DNA from: Rhabditoides inermis
Taxonomy: Eukaryota > Nematoda > Chromadorea > Rhabditida > Rhabditidae
Assembly (NCBI GenBank): GCA_963966185.1
Contig: CAWZYM010000185.1
Location: forward strand, 555,001-619,000
Direction of reading: 5' to 3'
Length of the DNA: 64,000 nucleotides
Part shown: positions 37,713 through 49,370 of the stretch, in pieces
Numbering within the stretch: position 1 is the first letter of the stretch
Layout: every line of letters starts with the position of its first letter
Position numbers and translations under genes: made by a program
The notes under the pieces: model-generated
The model's input: only the letters and a program-made list of their open reading frames with translations
Told to the model about the DNA's origin: nothing
Database searches by the model: none

Positions 37713-40554
37713 GGAGAAAGGACAGAGACAGAAAGAGACAGAAAGAGACAGAGACACAGATAGTGAGTGAGAGATAGATAAAGAGACAGAGACAGGGAAA
37801 GCAGACCTTGCTGGCAGTGCTTGCTCGGGGAGACCTCCTCGGAGTCGGCGGCTTGGCCGTCTCCCCATTCTTCTTCTCCGTGACTAGGGGAGAGTCAAAA
37901 GAGAGCTTGGGTGGGGAACTGAAATGTGGTTCAGTGCCAACCTGCCAACCCTACTGTGGTTAAAGCATCATATGTTCACAAAATATGAATCAGCCGTGAA
38001 ACGTATTACATTATTGCATATAATTTTTCGTAGGATTATCATTACGCATTACTAAAAGTCATGGTACCGAGTACCAAGTGCAGTATAGTATAAATTCACA
38101 CACCGGACACCGTTGGTTCATTGACCATGAACGTGGAACATACTCTCACTGCGAAACGTAGATCTCCCATCCACCCCACCTCCTCTGCTCCTTTGGTGTA
38201 CTTGTGAAAGAGTTGGAGAGCAGTCCGCTCCTCCTCCTGGTCAGGGGAACACCCTTCGGGGTCTCATCAAGGGGAGCCGGCTTGGGCTGAGAACATATCA
38301 CAATACAAAAACAGTGAAATCTCATTGTGTTGTCAAGTTGTCATATTCGGATATAACGATTCCGGATAAACGAATGATTGTGAAATGAACTGACAAGGCA
38401 TTCTATGTTTCTCATACAAATAAAACGCAAAGCAAAAATGCATTGGCTAATCATTGGAAATTGGAATGGTCTTATTTGAGCACGATTAACAGTTCTCAAC
38501 ACTCACTCACCCCCTCAATAGCGAGTGGAGTGCCCAGTGCCCCTCTCTCTCCCCCTCCTCTCCCCTTCCCTCCCTGACTGGGTGGGGTGGCTGCCGCGAC
38601 GAGGCTGGATATCCTGGGCGAGCGACGCGCCGGAGTGTTGTTCGACGCGAAGGCAAGCTTCTGAAAGGGTGTTACGTTTCATAGAAACCATACGTCATTG
38701 TCCTTATGTTTCCGTGCATGTCTGGATTAATGAATTGTGCGTTTTCCGTACTCTTTGTACTCTTTGTACTGAACCTCAACAAATATGTTTCTCATCCAGA
38801 ATAAAAAGCACACATCACTAAGTCGCTTAATCACAAATCATATGTTTCTCGACCAAATAAAACTCAAGCAGCACTGAGTCGCTTAATCATTCTTTTCACT
38901 CGTTCCCGTTCGAAAAAAACACCAAGCGAATAATTACAACGACAACACACCCACCCTCGTCTTGGCGGGTCCAGTGGGCACGCCGGTCGTCACAGCCGGA
39001 ACGAGAGCCAAGCGGAACGAGTCCTCCTCCTCCTCCATCTTTTCCTGCTCCTCTTTCTTCTCCTGCTCCATCTTTTCCTCAGACTTCTTCTGAAATGTCA
39101 ATCCCCAATTGAAATATGTATCACGTAACCAGCACCCAACGGGTACCGGTACACGGAATTCAATAATGTCGATAACACATAGTCTATCAACAAACAAAAG
39201 AAAGCATGGAAAGAGGAGAACGCTCCCCACCTCCTCCTCCTTCTTCTCCACCTCCATGTTCTCCTGTGAGTCGTCGTGTCCGGCGGGGGGCATGATCGAC
39301 ACGCGGCGGGTGCTGCTCTTGCGACCGCGGGGCGACTTGGATGGAGCGGGGGCGGGGGCGACAGGGGCAGGGGGCTGGTTCTCGGTGTCTAGAAAGGGCT
39401 CTGATTCAGTTCAGAACAATTTTCGAAATCCCTATATATATTTTTTTTGAAAAGATGCTTGTTCCGAATAAGAGCCCTGGAAAGACTTTTCTTGATATCA
39501 CTGAGTGTAAAGAAGTATACACGTTATTGATATTAACATCTAGCAATATGTAGTAAAAGCTGGGTGAAACATGGAAATAGTGGAACACATTCGCAACTTG
39601 GATCCATCTCCTCCCCCTTCAGCTTTTATTGATACAGATACTAACATATTGAAGTACATGCTACGTGATAAGGGTATATGGCCTCGACAAACTGTGTATG
39701 CACCCACCCTGCTCCATCTCCTCCTCCTCCTCTCCGATCTTCTCCGGGATGGGAAGAGTGGAGAGACGCGACTGCCGGCGGGCCTTCAGCGAAGCGAGCG
39801 ACTGAATGTATGGGGATGTTAACACTGACCGGAAACACCAGAGTGATGGAATTGTAATGTAATCATCGCAAGATGATATGTGGCTACAGTTAAATGTATA
39901 AGAAACAAGAACATTGCATGTACTTTTCACTGGAGAAACGTGGTTAGTATTGAAAAAAAACGTGGTTAGCAAGTTAGTATTGAAATTAACTTCCAAAATG
40001 TTTTTTTAATCGCTAGGTGATAGTTGGTAACAGTGAAACGTATAGAGTTGGCAGACGCGCTTTGCATATTGAAGTAAAAATATATAAGTAAGCAAAAATG
40101 AAAACGGTGAAACATACAAAACATGGACTGATCACAGCTACTCTGCTCACCTCCCTATCGCCCCCTCCTCCTCCGACGCTGCTCCTCTTGGCGACGCTCT
40201 TCCTCTTCTCCTTCGCCCCCTTCTCCATCTTCCTTCCCACTGTGTTGTTGAACCAGTGCGACGCGTTCAACGGGTTCGTCCGCTTACTGATAAAGCAATT
40301 GATAAATCAATAATGAAATCAACATCAATGTTACTCACAGCACTTGGTAGTATGTTTGGTAATCAATCGATAAATCAATAAGCGATCAAAACAGTTACTC
40401 ACAGCACTTGGTAGTACTCGTGGAGCACCTCGTTCCAATCACTCGGGAATCCGTTGCGGAACAGCTCAATCAGCTTGGACGGGAAGCCTGCAAGTCCGAG
40501 ATTTATGAACATGACAGTACAATAAGAACAATATGCAGAGAAACATGCAGCAGG

Positions 40555-40595
<41 letters not shown>

Positions 40596-41114
40596 GTATA
40601 TGAAAACGTACCGGCGGAGAGTGCGGCCTCCTCATCGATCGGACCGAGAAGTTGGTAGACTGTGCCGGATCTGAAACACACGGATTGGAAGTGAACAAGA
40701 ACACAAAGTGAAGTGGAGAGCCTGATCTAGGTACTAGGTTGGAAGTGAAGGAAACGAAATGAAAGCATCACTCGCCTGGTTTGCAGCTGTCGGGCGTTGG
40801 TCCTGTGGAAGATGGGGGTGCTGCGCCAGTTGCGCAGCTCGCTGCCCGACCCGTCCGCGTCCCGATACCCCGACACCAACACGCCGAACCCGTCGTTCAC
40901 CAACTGAACACACGTTGTGTTCAATCAATACAACATTCGACACCAATTATTCGGGAATGAAGGTGTATCGTTTCATGGGTGAAGTTTGTAGTATTATGTA
41001 AAAACAAGCACCCACATTGATGGTCCATAGGCGGAGCTTGATCTTCTCCTTGCTGTTTGCGGGTGCGTCCGCACTGTCAGCACCGACGGCTTGAGCAGCG
41101 ACGGCAGTCGACAT
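24869..41114 (-). CDS. knl-2: KNL-2 / Mis18BP1-type centromere protein with two SANTA domains and a Myb/SANT domain
   Basis: Forty exons splice in frame to 1292 residues: 41016-41114, 40776-40903, 40612-40670, 40403-40487, 40151-40286, 39708-39801, 39231-39388, 38955-39089, 38511-38660, 38202-38286, 37807-37883, 37573-37659, 37276-37386, 36998-37064, 36634-36739, 35862-35989, 35315-35393, 35165-35244, 35001-35098, 34739-34805, 34504-34614, 33647-33721, 33348-33394, 33176-33274, 32985-33119, 32808-32876, 32054-32139, 31852-31921, 29466-29561, 29286-29346, 29080-29192, 28780-28923, 28361-28456, 27511-27570, 27077-27141, 26955-27030, 26648-26737, 26091-26215, 25790-25886, 24869-25003. SANTA 1 spans about residues 27-124 (KIKLRLWTIN ... 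GFPSKLIELFRNGFPSDW). SANTA 2 spans about 490-595 (SQWIRDWTICFV ... GFPRQFVDMFMDGFPNEW). Myb/SANT is at about 1030-1085 (GWKKDEVDRMK, DDDWEKIGMSIGGGRTADMC). Family members license CENP-A loading at centromeres. Linkers are acidic, Lys/Arg-rich and Ser/Pro-rich. C. elegans KNL-2 is shorter. The donor of the exon at 38202-38286 is uncertain (a second in-frame choice lies about 30 nt downstream). Confidence 0.85.
25899..26088. repeat. CT/GA microsatellite in a knl-2 intron
   Basis: Nearly pure CT with CCCT and CTTT interruptions on the plus strand. It fills most of the 204-bp intron between the exons 26091-26215 and 25790-25886. Confidence 0.9.
28160..28327 (-). mobile_element. 168-bp dispersed element, copy 2 (inverted)
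   Basis: Inverted relative to the copies at 11799 and 48218 and the same length. It lies in a knl-2 intron, about 30 bp from the exon at 28361-28456. Confidence 0.75.
29592..29884. mobile_element. TTAA-flanked MITE, family A, copy 3
   Basis: 293 bp, TTAA at both ends. The right terminus is slightly decayed (ACAGTTCCTTTAA). It sits in the knl-2 intron that also holds the nested PDZ gene, about 210 bp upstream of that gene's ATG, and may overlap its promoter. Confidence 0.82.
30098..31637 (+). CDS. Two-PDZ-domain protein, nested in a knl-2 intron
   Basis: Ten exons (30098-30106, 30224-30349, 30394-30519, 30567-30710, 30755-30838, 30877-30938, 30991-31069, 31111-31206, 31354-31428, 31548-31637) splice in frame to 296 residues. 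The first exon is only 9 nt (M-A-K). After a Lys/Glu/Asp-rich start, PDZ 1 covers about residues 27-105 (VGLRIHKDG, GRVFVGDKIVGV) and PDZ 2 about 127-225 (KLGITVKYD, IRPGDIIREVNGKAV). A basic, unstructured tail ends CKNAKN. There is no signal peptide or membrane segment, so it is a cytosolic or nuclear adaptor. It runs opposite to knl-2 inside the intron between knl-2 exons 31852-31921 and 29466-29561. Small two-PDZ proteins of the nematode sperm/meiosis SMZ type are a possible match, which I cannot verify. Confidence 0.8.
31435..31541 (+). repeat. CT microsatellite in last intron of the PDZ gene
   Basis: CT repeats with TTT interruptions fill the intron between donor 31429 and acceptor 31547. 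Confidence 0.9.
31785..31790 (+). terminator. Polyadenylation signal of the PDZ gene
   Basis: AATAAA lies 148 nt after the stop codon at 31637. It is the first such hexamer downstream and lies just before the antisense knl-2 exon that begins at 31852, so the nested gene's 3' end stays within the host intron. Confidence 0.55.
31939..32045. repeat. CT/CCCT microsatellite in a knl-2 intron
   Basis: It occupies most of the intron between knl-2 exons 32054-32139 and 31852-31921. Confidence 0.88.
33887..34394. mobile_element. 508-bp foldback element rich in TTTCCGAAA palindromes
   Basis: The ends TTCGAAGTAGAGTTTCGTTCG (written here in part: TTCGAAGTAGAGTTTC) and CGAACGAAACTCTACTTCGAA form 21-bp perfect inverted repeats. 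The interior is packed with short inverted motifs such as TTTCCGAAA and CGGAAATTCCG. Non-coding. It lies in a knl-2 intron (between exons 34504-34614 and 33647-33721). Confidence 0.82.
34637..34736. repeat. CT microsatellite in a knl-2 intron
   Basis: CT repeats with CCT interruptions abut the donor of the exon at 34739-34805. Confidence 0.88.
35526..35700. mobile_element. ~175-bp TIR element, family B, copy 2
   Basis: Termini TAAAGCGACAAAAAAA and TTTTTTGTCGTCTTTA are inverted repeats. The interior matches 21789-21962 closely. It lies in the knl-2 intron that splits the second SANTA domain (between exons 35862-35989 and 35315-35393). Confidence 0.82.
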
Positions 41115-42784
41115 CTCGCGCGCGTACACCAATATTAGCGAATTAGCCGCAGTATTAAGCTCGCCTGAATGTAAAGGAAATAATTTAATTAAAATGTGAG
41201 AAACAACAACACAACAACGAACAACAACAACAAAAACGCGCGCGAAAACCAGAAGTGACGCTATTTGAATCTCCAGCGAGAAATAATTTTCCCGCGCAAA
41301 CTGTCTATAATTGGTCCCACCACGATCCACTCTGGAAGCAGACTAAAACTCCAGAATGAAATGTAACGTGATGTTTAATATAAACTATTTTAAATGAAAA
41401 TAAATAATAAAAATCCACTTTAGAACTTTGAGAAATTCACTGACCGATAAAATTTGAATTTCAAAGGATACAATCCTCTCTTCGAAAACAGATCAATTTG
41501 TTTCTCTTTGTAATCTATAACCTACCTTTTAATACCACCGTATCCTTCATTCAGTGTGATTTCGAACTCAAGTCAAGTCAAAACTGTGATCATATTCCAG
41601 ATTAGAACCACGCGGTAACTTATGTGTAAGTGATCTCTCTCTCTACTATGATCTCTCCAGTGATGAGATGTATGATGGATGTCCATCCCTCATCCCTCAC
41701 ATCTCTCCCTCACTAACCGCATAACCACAAGGTAAACTATGCATAGCAGTTTCGTTTCTCTATTTATACATCCCATTATGGATCATCGCTTCCTCACACA
41801 GCGAGAGTGTGTGTCGCGCAAGCATAATAGCCGATAAAGTACTCGAGAAACCAGTATCCCAAACTAGTAAGTAAGATGTGTGGAGTCTGCCGTCCCCCCT
41901 TTGTCTCCCTTGTTGACCCTCTCCCATGCCGTCTGCTCCGCCGCGACTTGTAAACCGCGTCCCCGCAACGAGTCTGCTCCCTCTGCGCCCTCCACCGATA
42001 CCACACTCTCTCGCCGCTTGTCGCCCTGCACCTCGCAGTGTTACACACTCTCTCGGCTAGTCTCTGACCGCTGACCCTCCCCCCCGAACAGTTGCTTCTT
42101 CTGCCATTGATATCCGATTCGTTTAGCCAGCGGAATTTTGTGACGGCTTTTCACCTCGGCAGCCAGTTTTCGCATAATATTGCAGTCTTTGTCCACGCAA
42201 TTACATCTACCGTAACCCATTTCCGTCTCAGCACTTTCACCTTTCGCTTTTACAACACGCCTCTGATTCACTTGTTTTGAAACAGACCCAGTCACTCGTT
42301 TCTATTTCTGTGATTTTGGCTACACGCAACTCTGCAATATTGTTTATACGAATCTCTCTCTCTCTCTCTCTCTCATAGGGAGAAACGCCTGGGGGCGTAT
42401 TAGTACACTCTTGATCCCGGGCTCGTTTCGTTTTTGCATGAATTCGGGGCAGCTGGATTCCTCCACGGATTCCGTGAGATGGTTGTTTTTGTATCTCCCT
42501 CCTTCCTCTCTCTCTCTCTCTATCTTTTCTAAATCCACGCAAAACTACTACTCGCAGGTTTTCATGAGGGGCAGGTCTCCTTTTTTCGATGTATTGCCAC
42601 ATTGCCAGATGCACCTTAAACTCACCTCACTCCTGCCAATTCACTCTCACTTTACGTTTCACTTCCATACGCTTGTCATCCCACTTACGTTTCTCGTCGC
42701 CTTTATATCTAACAATGGCACTCATTTTGCAATTTTCTTTCCTCATCCTTTTATACAGCCCTATTTAGCGGTCCACTCCAAGTC
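41115..42784. promoter_or_regulatory. Bidirectional intergenic region between knl-2 and the integrin-like gene
   Basis: 1.67 kb separates two divergently transcribed starts. A strong acceptor (TTTACATTCAG, ending at 41165 on the minus strand) lies about 50 nt upstream of the knl-2 ATG and could serve SL trans-splicing or a 5' UTR intron. A TACGTTTCA motif lies at 42653. No other gene is recognised; the open frame upstream of the knl-2 ATG on the minus strand has no recognisable domain. Confidence 0.55.
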
Positions 42785-45700
42785 ATGAGGAGAATATTGT
42801 TACTGCTGGCTCTGTGCGGCGCGGGTGAGTAAACAAAGAAACAAACAAACAAACAAACAAACAAACAAACAACCAATGAGGGTTTTTCAAAGTAGATAGA
42901 AGATCAGAAAGTAGAACATAATAGCTAAATACACAACGGAATTCTGTGTCGACCTTTCAACCGGCATACAGGCTGGCAAGTAGAACAAACAAACAAACAA
43001 ACAAACAAACAAACAAACAAACAAACAAACAAACAAACAAACAAACAAACAAACACCTTCAGCCGTGTGCGTGGACTTGTTCTCGATCTGCTCTTCCCCG
43101 GAGGGCTCCCTCTCGTGTGGACAGTGCATCAAGCAGCACCCAGAGTGCGCGTGGTGCAGGGATCCCGTGAGTTTTGTACTAGTTACCAGTCTAGTACTAG
43201 TTACCAGTAGTGGTGCAGGGATCCCGTTAGTAGTTTACTAGTTACTTGTATCATACCAAGTAAGATTGGATCTCCTTTCATGGGTGTTTGTACAGCGTTC
43301 CATTGTTCCACCGACCAGCGACCAATTAGCAAAAAAAAGAAGAAGAAAAACGGCGTTTGTAGTGCATTCGATTCGAGAGTGTGCATGGTGCAGGGATCTC
43401 GTGAGTATACTTGTAGTTACTAGTATACTATACTTATTGTATGCCCCTGTATCTTTTACCTTCACCTTCTATACCTTCACAAAAAAATGATCTCATTTTA
43501 TCTTCCTTCACGCACTGCTGGATCTCATTCATTCCATTGTTCGACCGATCAATTAGCAAAAAAAGGTGTTTGTAGTGCATTATATCATTGAGTTGTTCAG
43601 AGATATCCCTATTATTTGAGCCCTCTGACATTTCCACACTTCTTGACTCCCAGTGAATCACACTTTGACCAAAATGATCTCTCCGACAGATGGCTTCTCT
43701 CTCTCTCTCGCCATTCGAAAGTGTCGAATTGCCATTTGGTCTGCTGGGAACAGCGCTTTTCCCACCTCTCGGATATATGCGAGATCGCTTCTCTCTCTAT
43801 CACTCTCTCTCTCTCTCACCCCTCTCCCAAGACTACTGACTGCTGACCATGAGAAATGGCGACATATTGGATCGATGGTGTTTGTGCAAGTGAGGGAGTA
43901 GTAATGGCCACATCTGCGGCTTTTGATAGATCACTCCATCAGAGGGGTTGATTATCAATCAGGGAGTGATCAATCTCCCAGCGGCTAGTAGTGCCCTCAG
44001 GGCAAGGAGTAGCTAGCACGGCTAGGACAAAAACAATGGGAAGCTTGAAGAAATGCATGAAGAAAAGAGAAAAGAACTATCATGATCGATGGAGGGTAAT
44101 TGAAACTTGATCAGAATACCACGACTTCCGCTGTATGTAACCACACTAGAAAAAAGCTATAGAAAAATGAAGTAAACAAACAAACAACAATCTCTTCCAC
44201 GAAATGCAGACTGTAAAACAACCTTGATGAGTAAACAATAGAGTAAACAAACAAACAGCCTGTTGCAGCACTCGAAGGCGTCGTCGCGGTGCCAGCCGCG
44301 CGCCAACTTCACCGCCGACGTCTGCACCCCGCAGTACGTCTACAGTCCGGTGACGGAGATGAAGATCAGCCCGCATGTGAGTCTCCACTGATCACTCTTA
44401 CATAACCTCTCTCTGTTCGCAGTCTTTGTACCCCGTCTGTTTTCTGCCCCACTGATCAGTTATGCCCATTCTTCTCTCGTCTCTGTACACCTATATACCC
44501 ACTCCTCTGCTTGCATGTTCACAAGTGAGCTTGTCTGTCTATCGCCTTCAAATGAAGTGGTTCTCACAAACTTCCCTCTCCGCTCATCTCTGGCCTGACC
44601 CTTGCCCCTGCCCCCTGACCCCTGACCCATGACCCCCTCTCCCCCCTTGCAGAACCTGCCCCTGGAGTCGAAGCAGGGCGACCGGCAGACCCTTGTCCAG
44701 ATGGCGCCCCAGCAGGTCGTACTACGCATGAAACCCGGTGAGGGGGGGTTATTGATTTATTGATTTATCTTACTTAGCAGTGCAAGAACCTCTGCAATGC
44801 ACACGACTCATTTGTGCCCATGAAAAGATGATATACGTATTGTATACCGATTTATTGTGATTTTTGACTGCCTACATCCCTACATGATTTCAGTAGGGCG
44901 GCGAGTTACAGAACTTTTTTGAAATATGTTTGGGAGTCTTTTCTAAAGTGCTATCTGACCGGCACTTTCTCACCGGTTTGATCGTAAAGACGTAAAGACG
45001 TTCTGCTCACTCACTCACTCACTCTCCCTTTCTCGCAGGTAGATCGTTTAATGTCTGTTTGAGTGTCGCAATCTGCTCCTGCCCTCTCAGATCACACCGC
45101 CTTTGTTTTGTTGTTGTTGTCTGTTGGTCCCAGAGCAGATTCGCGGCTTTACACTAACCCGAATTATGACAGCACCAATACGCCTCGCCGCGTTCCTCTG
45201 AGAGAGAGAGAGAGAGAGAGAAGAGAAGAGAGAGAGAGAGATGTTGTAAGGGTTTTGTAAGAGTGATAAAGATGGATGCGCGTTGTCCCGAATGCGACAG
45301 CCGCTCATAGAGGGAAACCACAAAGTAAAGGGAAATCAATAAATCAATATTTCAGGAGACACGCTGCTCGTCCCGTTCACCTACATCCACAAGAAACCCG
45401 CCAGCGGACACGAGGTAATTGATTTTATTGATTTTATGATCTCTTTTATCACGCGAAACTACCTTTCCCAGCGAAGAAAAGATATTTTACGTTATACGTG
45501 AAACGTATAACCTGTTGAGGTATAGCTGAAGTAACTGTATAGCTAGCACACTCGATCGGTGAGTAAATAGGAACGTCTTCTAGATCAGCGACTTTGCCGT
45601 GCAGACATCCGAGTTCTCCTCGCTGGGCGTCGACCTCAAATTCCTTGTGGAGTGCAACGGGTGGGTACTGTAATACTGTGGGTACTAATGTAACGGTTAC

Positions 45701-47758
45701 TGTACCTTGTACTGTATCATTGAAAAAAAACTGTTCAGTGCCCCTGTTCTGACAGCAACGGGTGGGTACTGTAGTACTGTGGGTACTGTATATAGTGTAT
45801 GTAACGGTTACTGTACCTTGTACTGTAGTATTGAAAAAAAAACTATTCAGTGCCCCTGATCTGACAGCAACGGGTAGGTACTGTATCTTGGAAAACATAA
45901 CATACCACATGTCGACTGTGTCGACATGTGGTATATGTTTGCTGATAGGTACCCATACGTTTCAGAGAGACTATCAAATCAAAATCAAATGTTTATTTGA
46001 AATCGCAAACATCACGAAATCACTCATAAGAACCAATAGTCGTTGATGCAGGAATGGACTCGGGCTCTTCCATTCCCATCATGACAATCTTCGAAACATA
46101 TCAGTAATATTGGTGCAATTATTGCTGGTGCTCATTACCCATACGTTTCAGAGAGACCATGTAAGCGCATATAATCAATTGGTTTTTATTCTGCTTCAGT
46201 CCGATTTGATGATTGAAACGTCAAAAAGACAAGAGTAAGAGTTCTATATGTAAACATGCCGTATCGCATACGTTGCATCTAGCTAGCTAGTCCATTTAAA
46301 GGGAGTGTACACTCTGAATTTCGAAGTTGAGTTAGCACTAAGATGTGAAAATATGATGAAAATGATGCACTTTTGTCAATACAACTATGTGTCGGAGATA
46401 GTTCTAAATCTGTGAAAAGTTCTGTTGAACACTGAAAATTGGCACCAATTGGCACTAATTTCTGCATTTTGGCACATTTTGCGCTCAATTTTTATCGACT
46501 TGCCGGCAATTTAACAAATAGTTATACTAGCAAAGTTGCATCGTTTTAATCATGTTTTCATGTCCAGAAGTTAACTCAACTTCGAAATTCAGAGTGTACA
46601 CTCCCTTTAACAACTGTATTTTGTATCAATCTAGTGTTAATGAACATTCATCGAATGAATGATTTTCAGTGAGGAGATCGAGTCGAACAAGTGCCCGAAC
46701 ATGCAGGAGGGACAGAAGATCAACTTCAAAATCAAGGTCGGCGAGGGGTCGGAACAAGGGATCCGAAAACAGACAGACCAGTGAAAAGGGGAAGAGAGAA
46801 AGATGGTGAACATGGTTTCGACTCCTATCATCAGACCATGAACACGTCCGACGATCCGGGGTCATCAACAGTGATGCGACAGCACTGAATTCTGAACACT
46901 TCTACATGCCTAGCACCAGAATTCTCTTTTTGTAGGTGACATGATCAGATCAAGTGATCTGTGAACAACACTGAACACTTCCACATAGGTGACCAACAGG
47001 ATCGAGTGATCTGTAAACTACATTCACTTGATCAGAACCAAGTCGAACCAGTCGAACCAGTCGAACCAACTGAACCAGTCGAACCTCTCGTTGCAGGTGA
47101 CCCTGGAGGCGTGCAAGTCTTCCGGAGACCTAGCCATCTCCGTCGGAGTCTATGGATACCAGGTCAGACATCGTTATCTCTTTCTCATTCCTCCGCATTT
47201 CACCATACGCTTCACGTAGACAATTAAAAATCGCTAATAATGAATAAACCAATGATCTGTTGTTCGAAATTACTTTTAAAGGAACAGTTTCTGCCACAAC
47301 CTGCCACAACTCCTCATTTTCACACGAGCAAAACATTTGGCGGTGACCGGAATCGAATCCGCGATGCTCGGGGGGCACAACGCAGCGCACATGCACTGTG
47401 CCATGAAGCTAGTTACTGAGCGTGGTTCATTTGCGCTTATGTCTCCGACCCCAACGTGCAGTATTGAAGCGTTGGCGGGTAATTCAAATTTTCGTCTGCA
47501 TCCGTGGCAGTGGCAGATTCGAAAGTAACGCAGATTCGTCGTTCTTTCGCGAAAATTGAAAATGTGTTAGGGTAATATAATTTTAATAATACTCCGAGTC
47601 AAAAATAAGTCGCCACTGTTCCTTTAACATACAAATATGTTTTCCTATACCCAATTGTTTTCAGACCGTGTCTGCCATCTTCGTCTCTCCTCTGTGCGGA
47701 TGCGAGTGTGAAAAGCTGCAGCAGCAGGTAGGAGAGAGAGAGAGAGAGAGGGAGGGAT

Positions 47759-47793
<35 letters not shown>

Positions 47794-47797
47794 ATAA

Positions 47798-47837
<40 letters not shown>

Positions 47838-49218
47838 GGAGGGAGGGAGGGAGGGAGAGAGAGAGAGGGGGATAAAGAGAGAGAGAGAGATAGAGAGAGA
47901 GCAGAGCAGAGCAGAGAGAGAGAGATAGAGAGGGAGGGAGAGAGAGGTAGAGAGAGAGAAAAAAAGAGTTCCCTCATTTCAGGAGAAGAACTCCCCGCTC
48001 TGCTACCACCACGGCAACCTCATCTGCGGCCAGTGCGAGTGCGAGACGGGAAGGGGCGGAGGTGAGTGGGCGGATCCAAAAGGGGCGGGGCTGGAATGGG
48101 CGGATCTTCAGGTCACTGCGAGTGCCCGCTGGTTACCTACGGCGTGAAGACGGCCGCGGAACTGGAGGACAAGTGCAGGGAGTGAGTCGAATGGAATAAT
48201 TCGAGTAGAAAGACGTTTATAGTTCTATGCTCGCAATGAATTCCGCGCGGTGGGGTAGATCAGAGGAAGACGGAGAGTCAGCTCTCGGCAATAGCGCGCA
48301 AAACAAGAGAGGCAGACGGTTATGGCACCGTATTTCGAACTGCTAGCGAGGTAGATCGAAAACGATCGCTCTGGCGTAGAGTATAACATCAGTCAAGTGA
48401 CACAGTTGAATTATAACAAGAAAGCAGGAAATGTCTATAATATATATTTGATACGAAAACGTTCTGAAAATGTTGACAGTGAATATTTCATTTTTATCCG
48501 TTTCTTCATTTCCCGAAAACTTTTTTTTGGTATAAACAAACATACGTTTCACTCTCAGCTTATTTCATCTTGCGTTTTCAAAAAAAAACAATGGAGAAGA
48601 TCGCTTTGGAATGTGACTAATAAGATAAAAGACTCGATACCGATCGAATACTACGGTAGATACCGATAAAAGACTACGGTAGATACCGATAATAGACTAC
48701 GGTAAATACCGATAATAGACTACAGTACATATCGATAAAAGACTACGGTAGATACCGATAATAGACTACGGTAGATAGCGATAAAAGACTACGGTAGATA
48801 CCGATAATAGACTACGGTAGATACCGATAATAGACTACGGTAGATACCGATAAAAGACTACGGTAGATACCGATAATAGACTACGGTAGATACCCTATGC
48901 ACCCTAGTAGTACATGTTTGCAGGAAGCCGGGAGCGCCCGTCTGTGGTGGACACGGGTCGTGCCGGTGCGGCACGTGCGAGTGCTTCGCCAGCACGGTGA
49001 GGGAGGGGAAGAGAGAGAGAGAGAGGAAGAGAGAGGGAGAGAGAGAGAGGGAGGAAGAGGGAGAGGGAGGGAGGGAGAGAGAGGGAGAGAGGGGGAGAGA
49101 GAGGGAGAGAGAAAGAGGGAGAGGGAGGGAGGGAGGAAGAGGGAGGGAGGGAGAGAGAGGGAGAGAGAGAGGGAGAGAGAAAGGGAGAGAGAGGGAGAGA
49201 GGGAGAGAGGAGAGAGAG

Positions 49219-49253
<35 letters not shown>

Positions 49254-49275
49254 GGGGGGAGAGAGAGAGGGGGGG

Positions 49276-49370
<95 letters not shown>

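Noticed and set aside
40947..41330. Longer knl-2 start with a 72-residue N-terminal extension
   Set aside because: The extension has no SANTA-related sequence, and a strong acceptor at 41165 lies between it and the ATG at 41114, so it is more likely untranslated or upstream of a splice site.
48651..48895. Regularly repeated 23-mers resembling a CRISPR array
   Set aside because: The units are head-to-tail with no unique spacers, and the region is a eukaryotic intron; it is a minisatellite.
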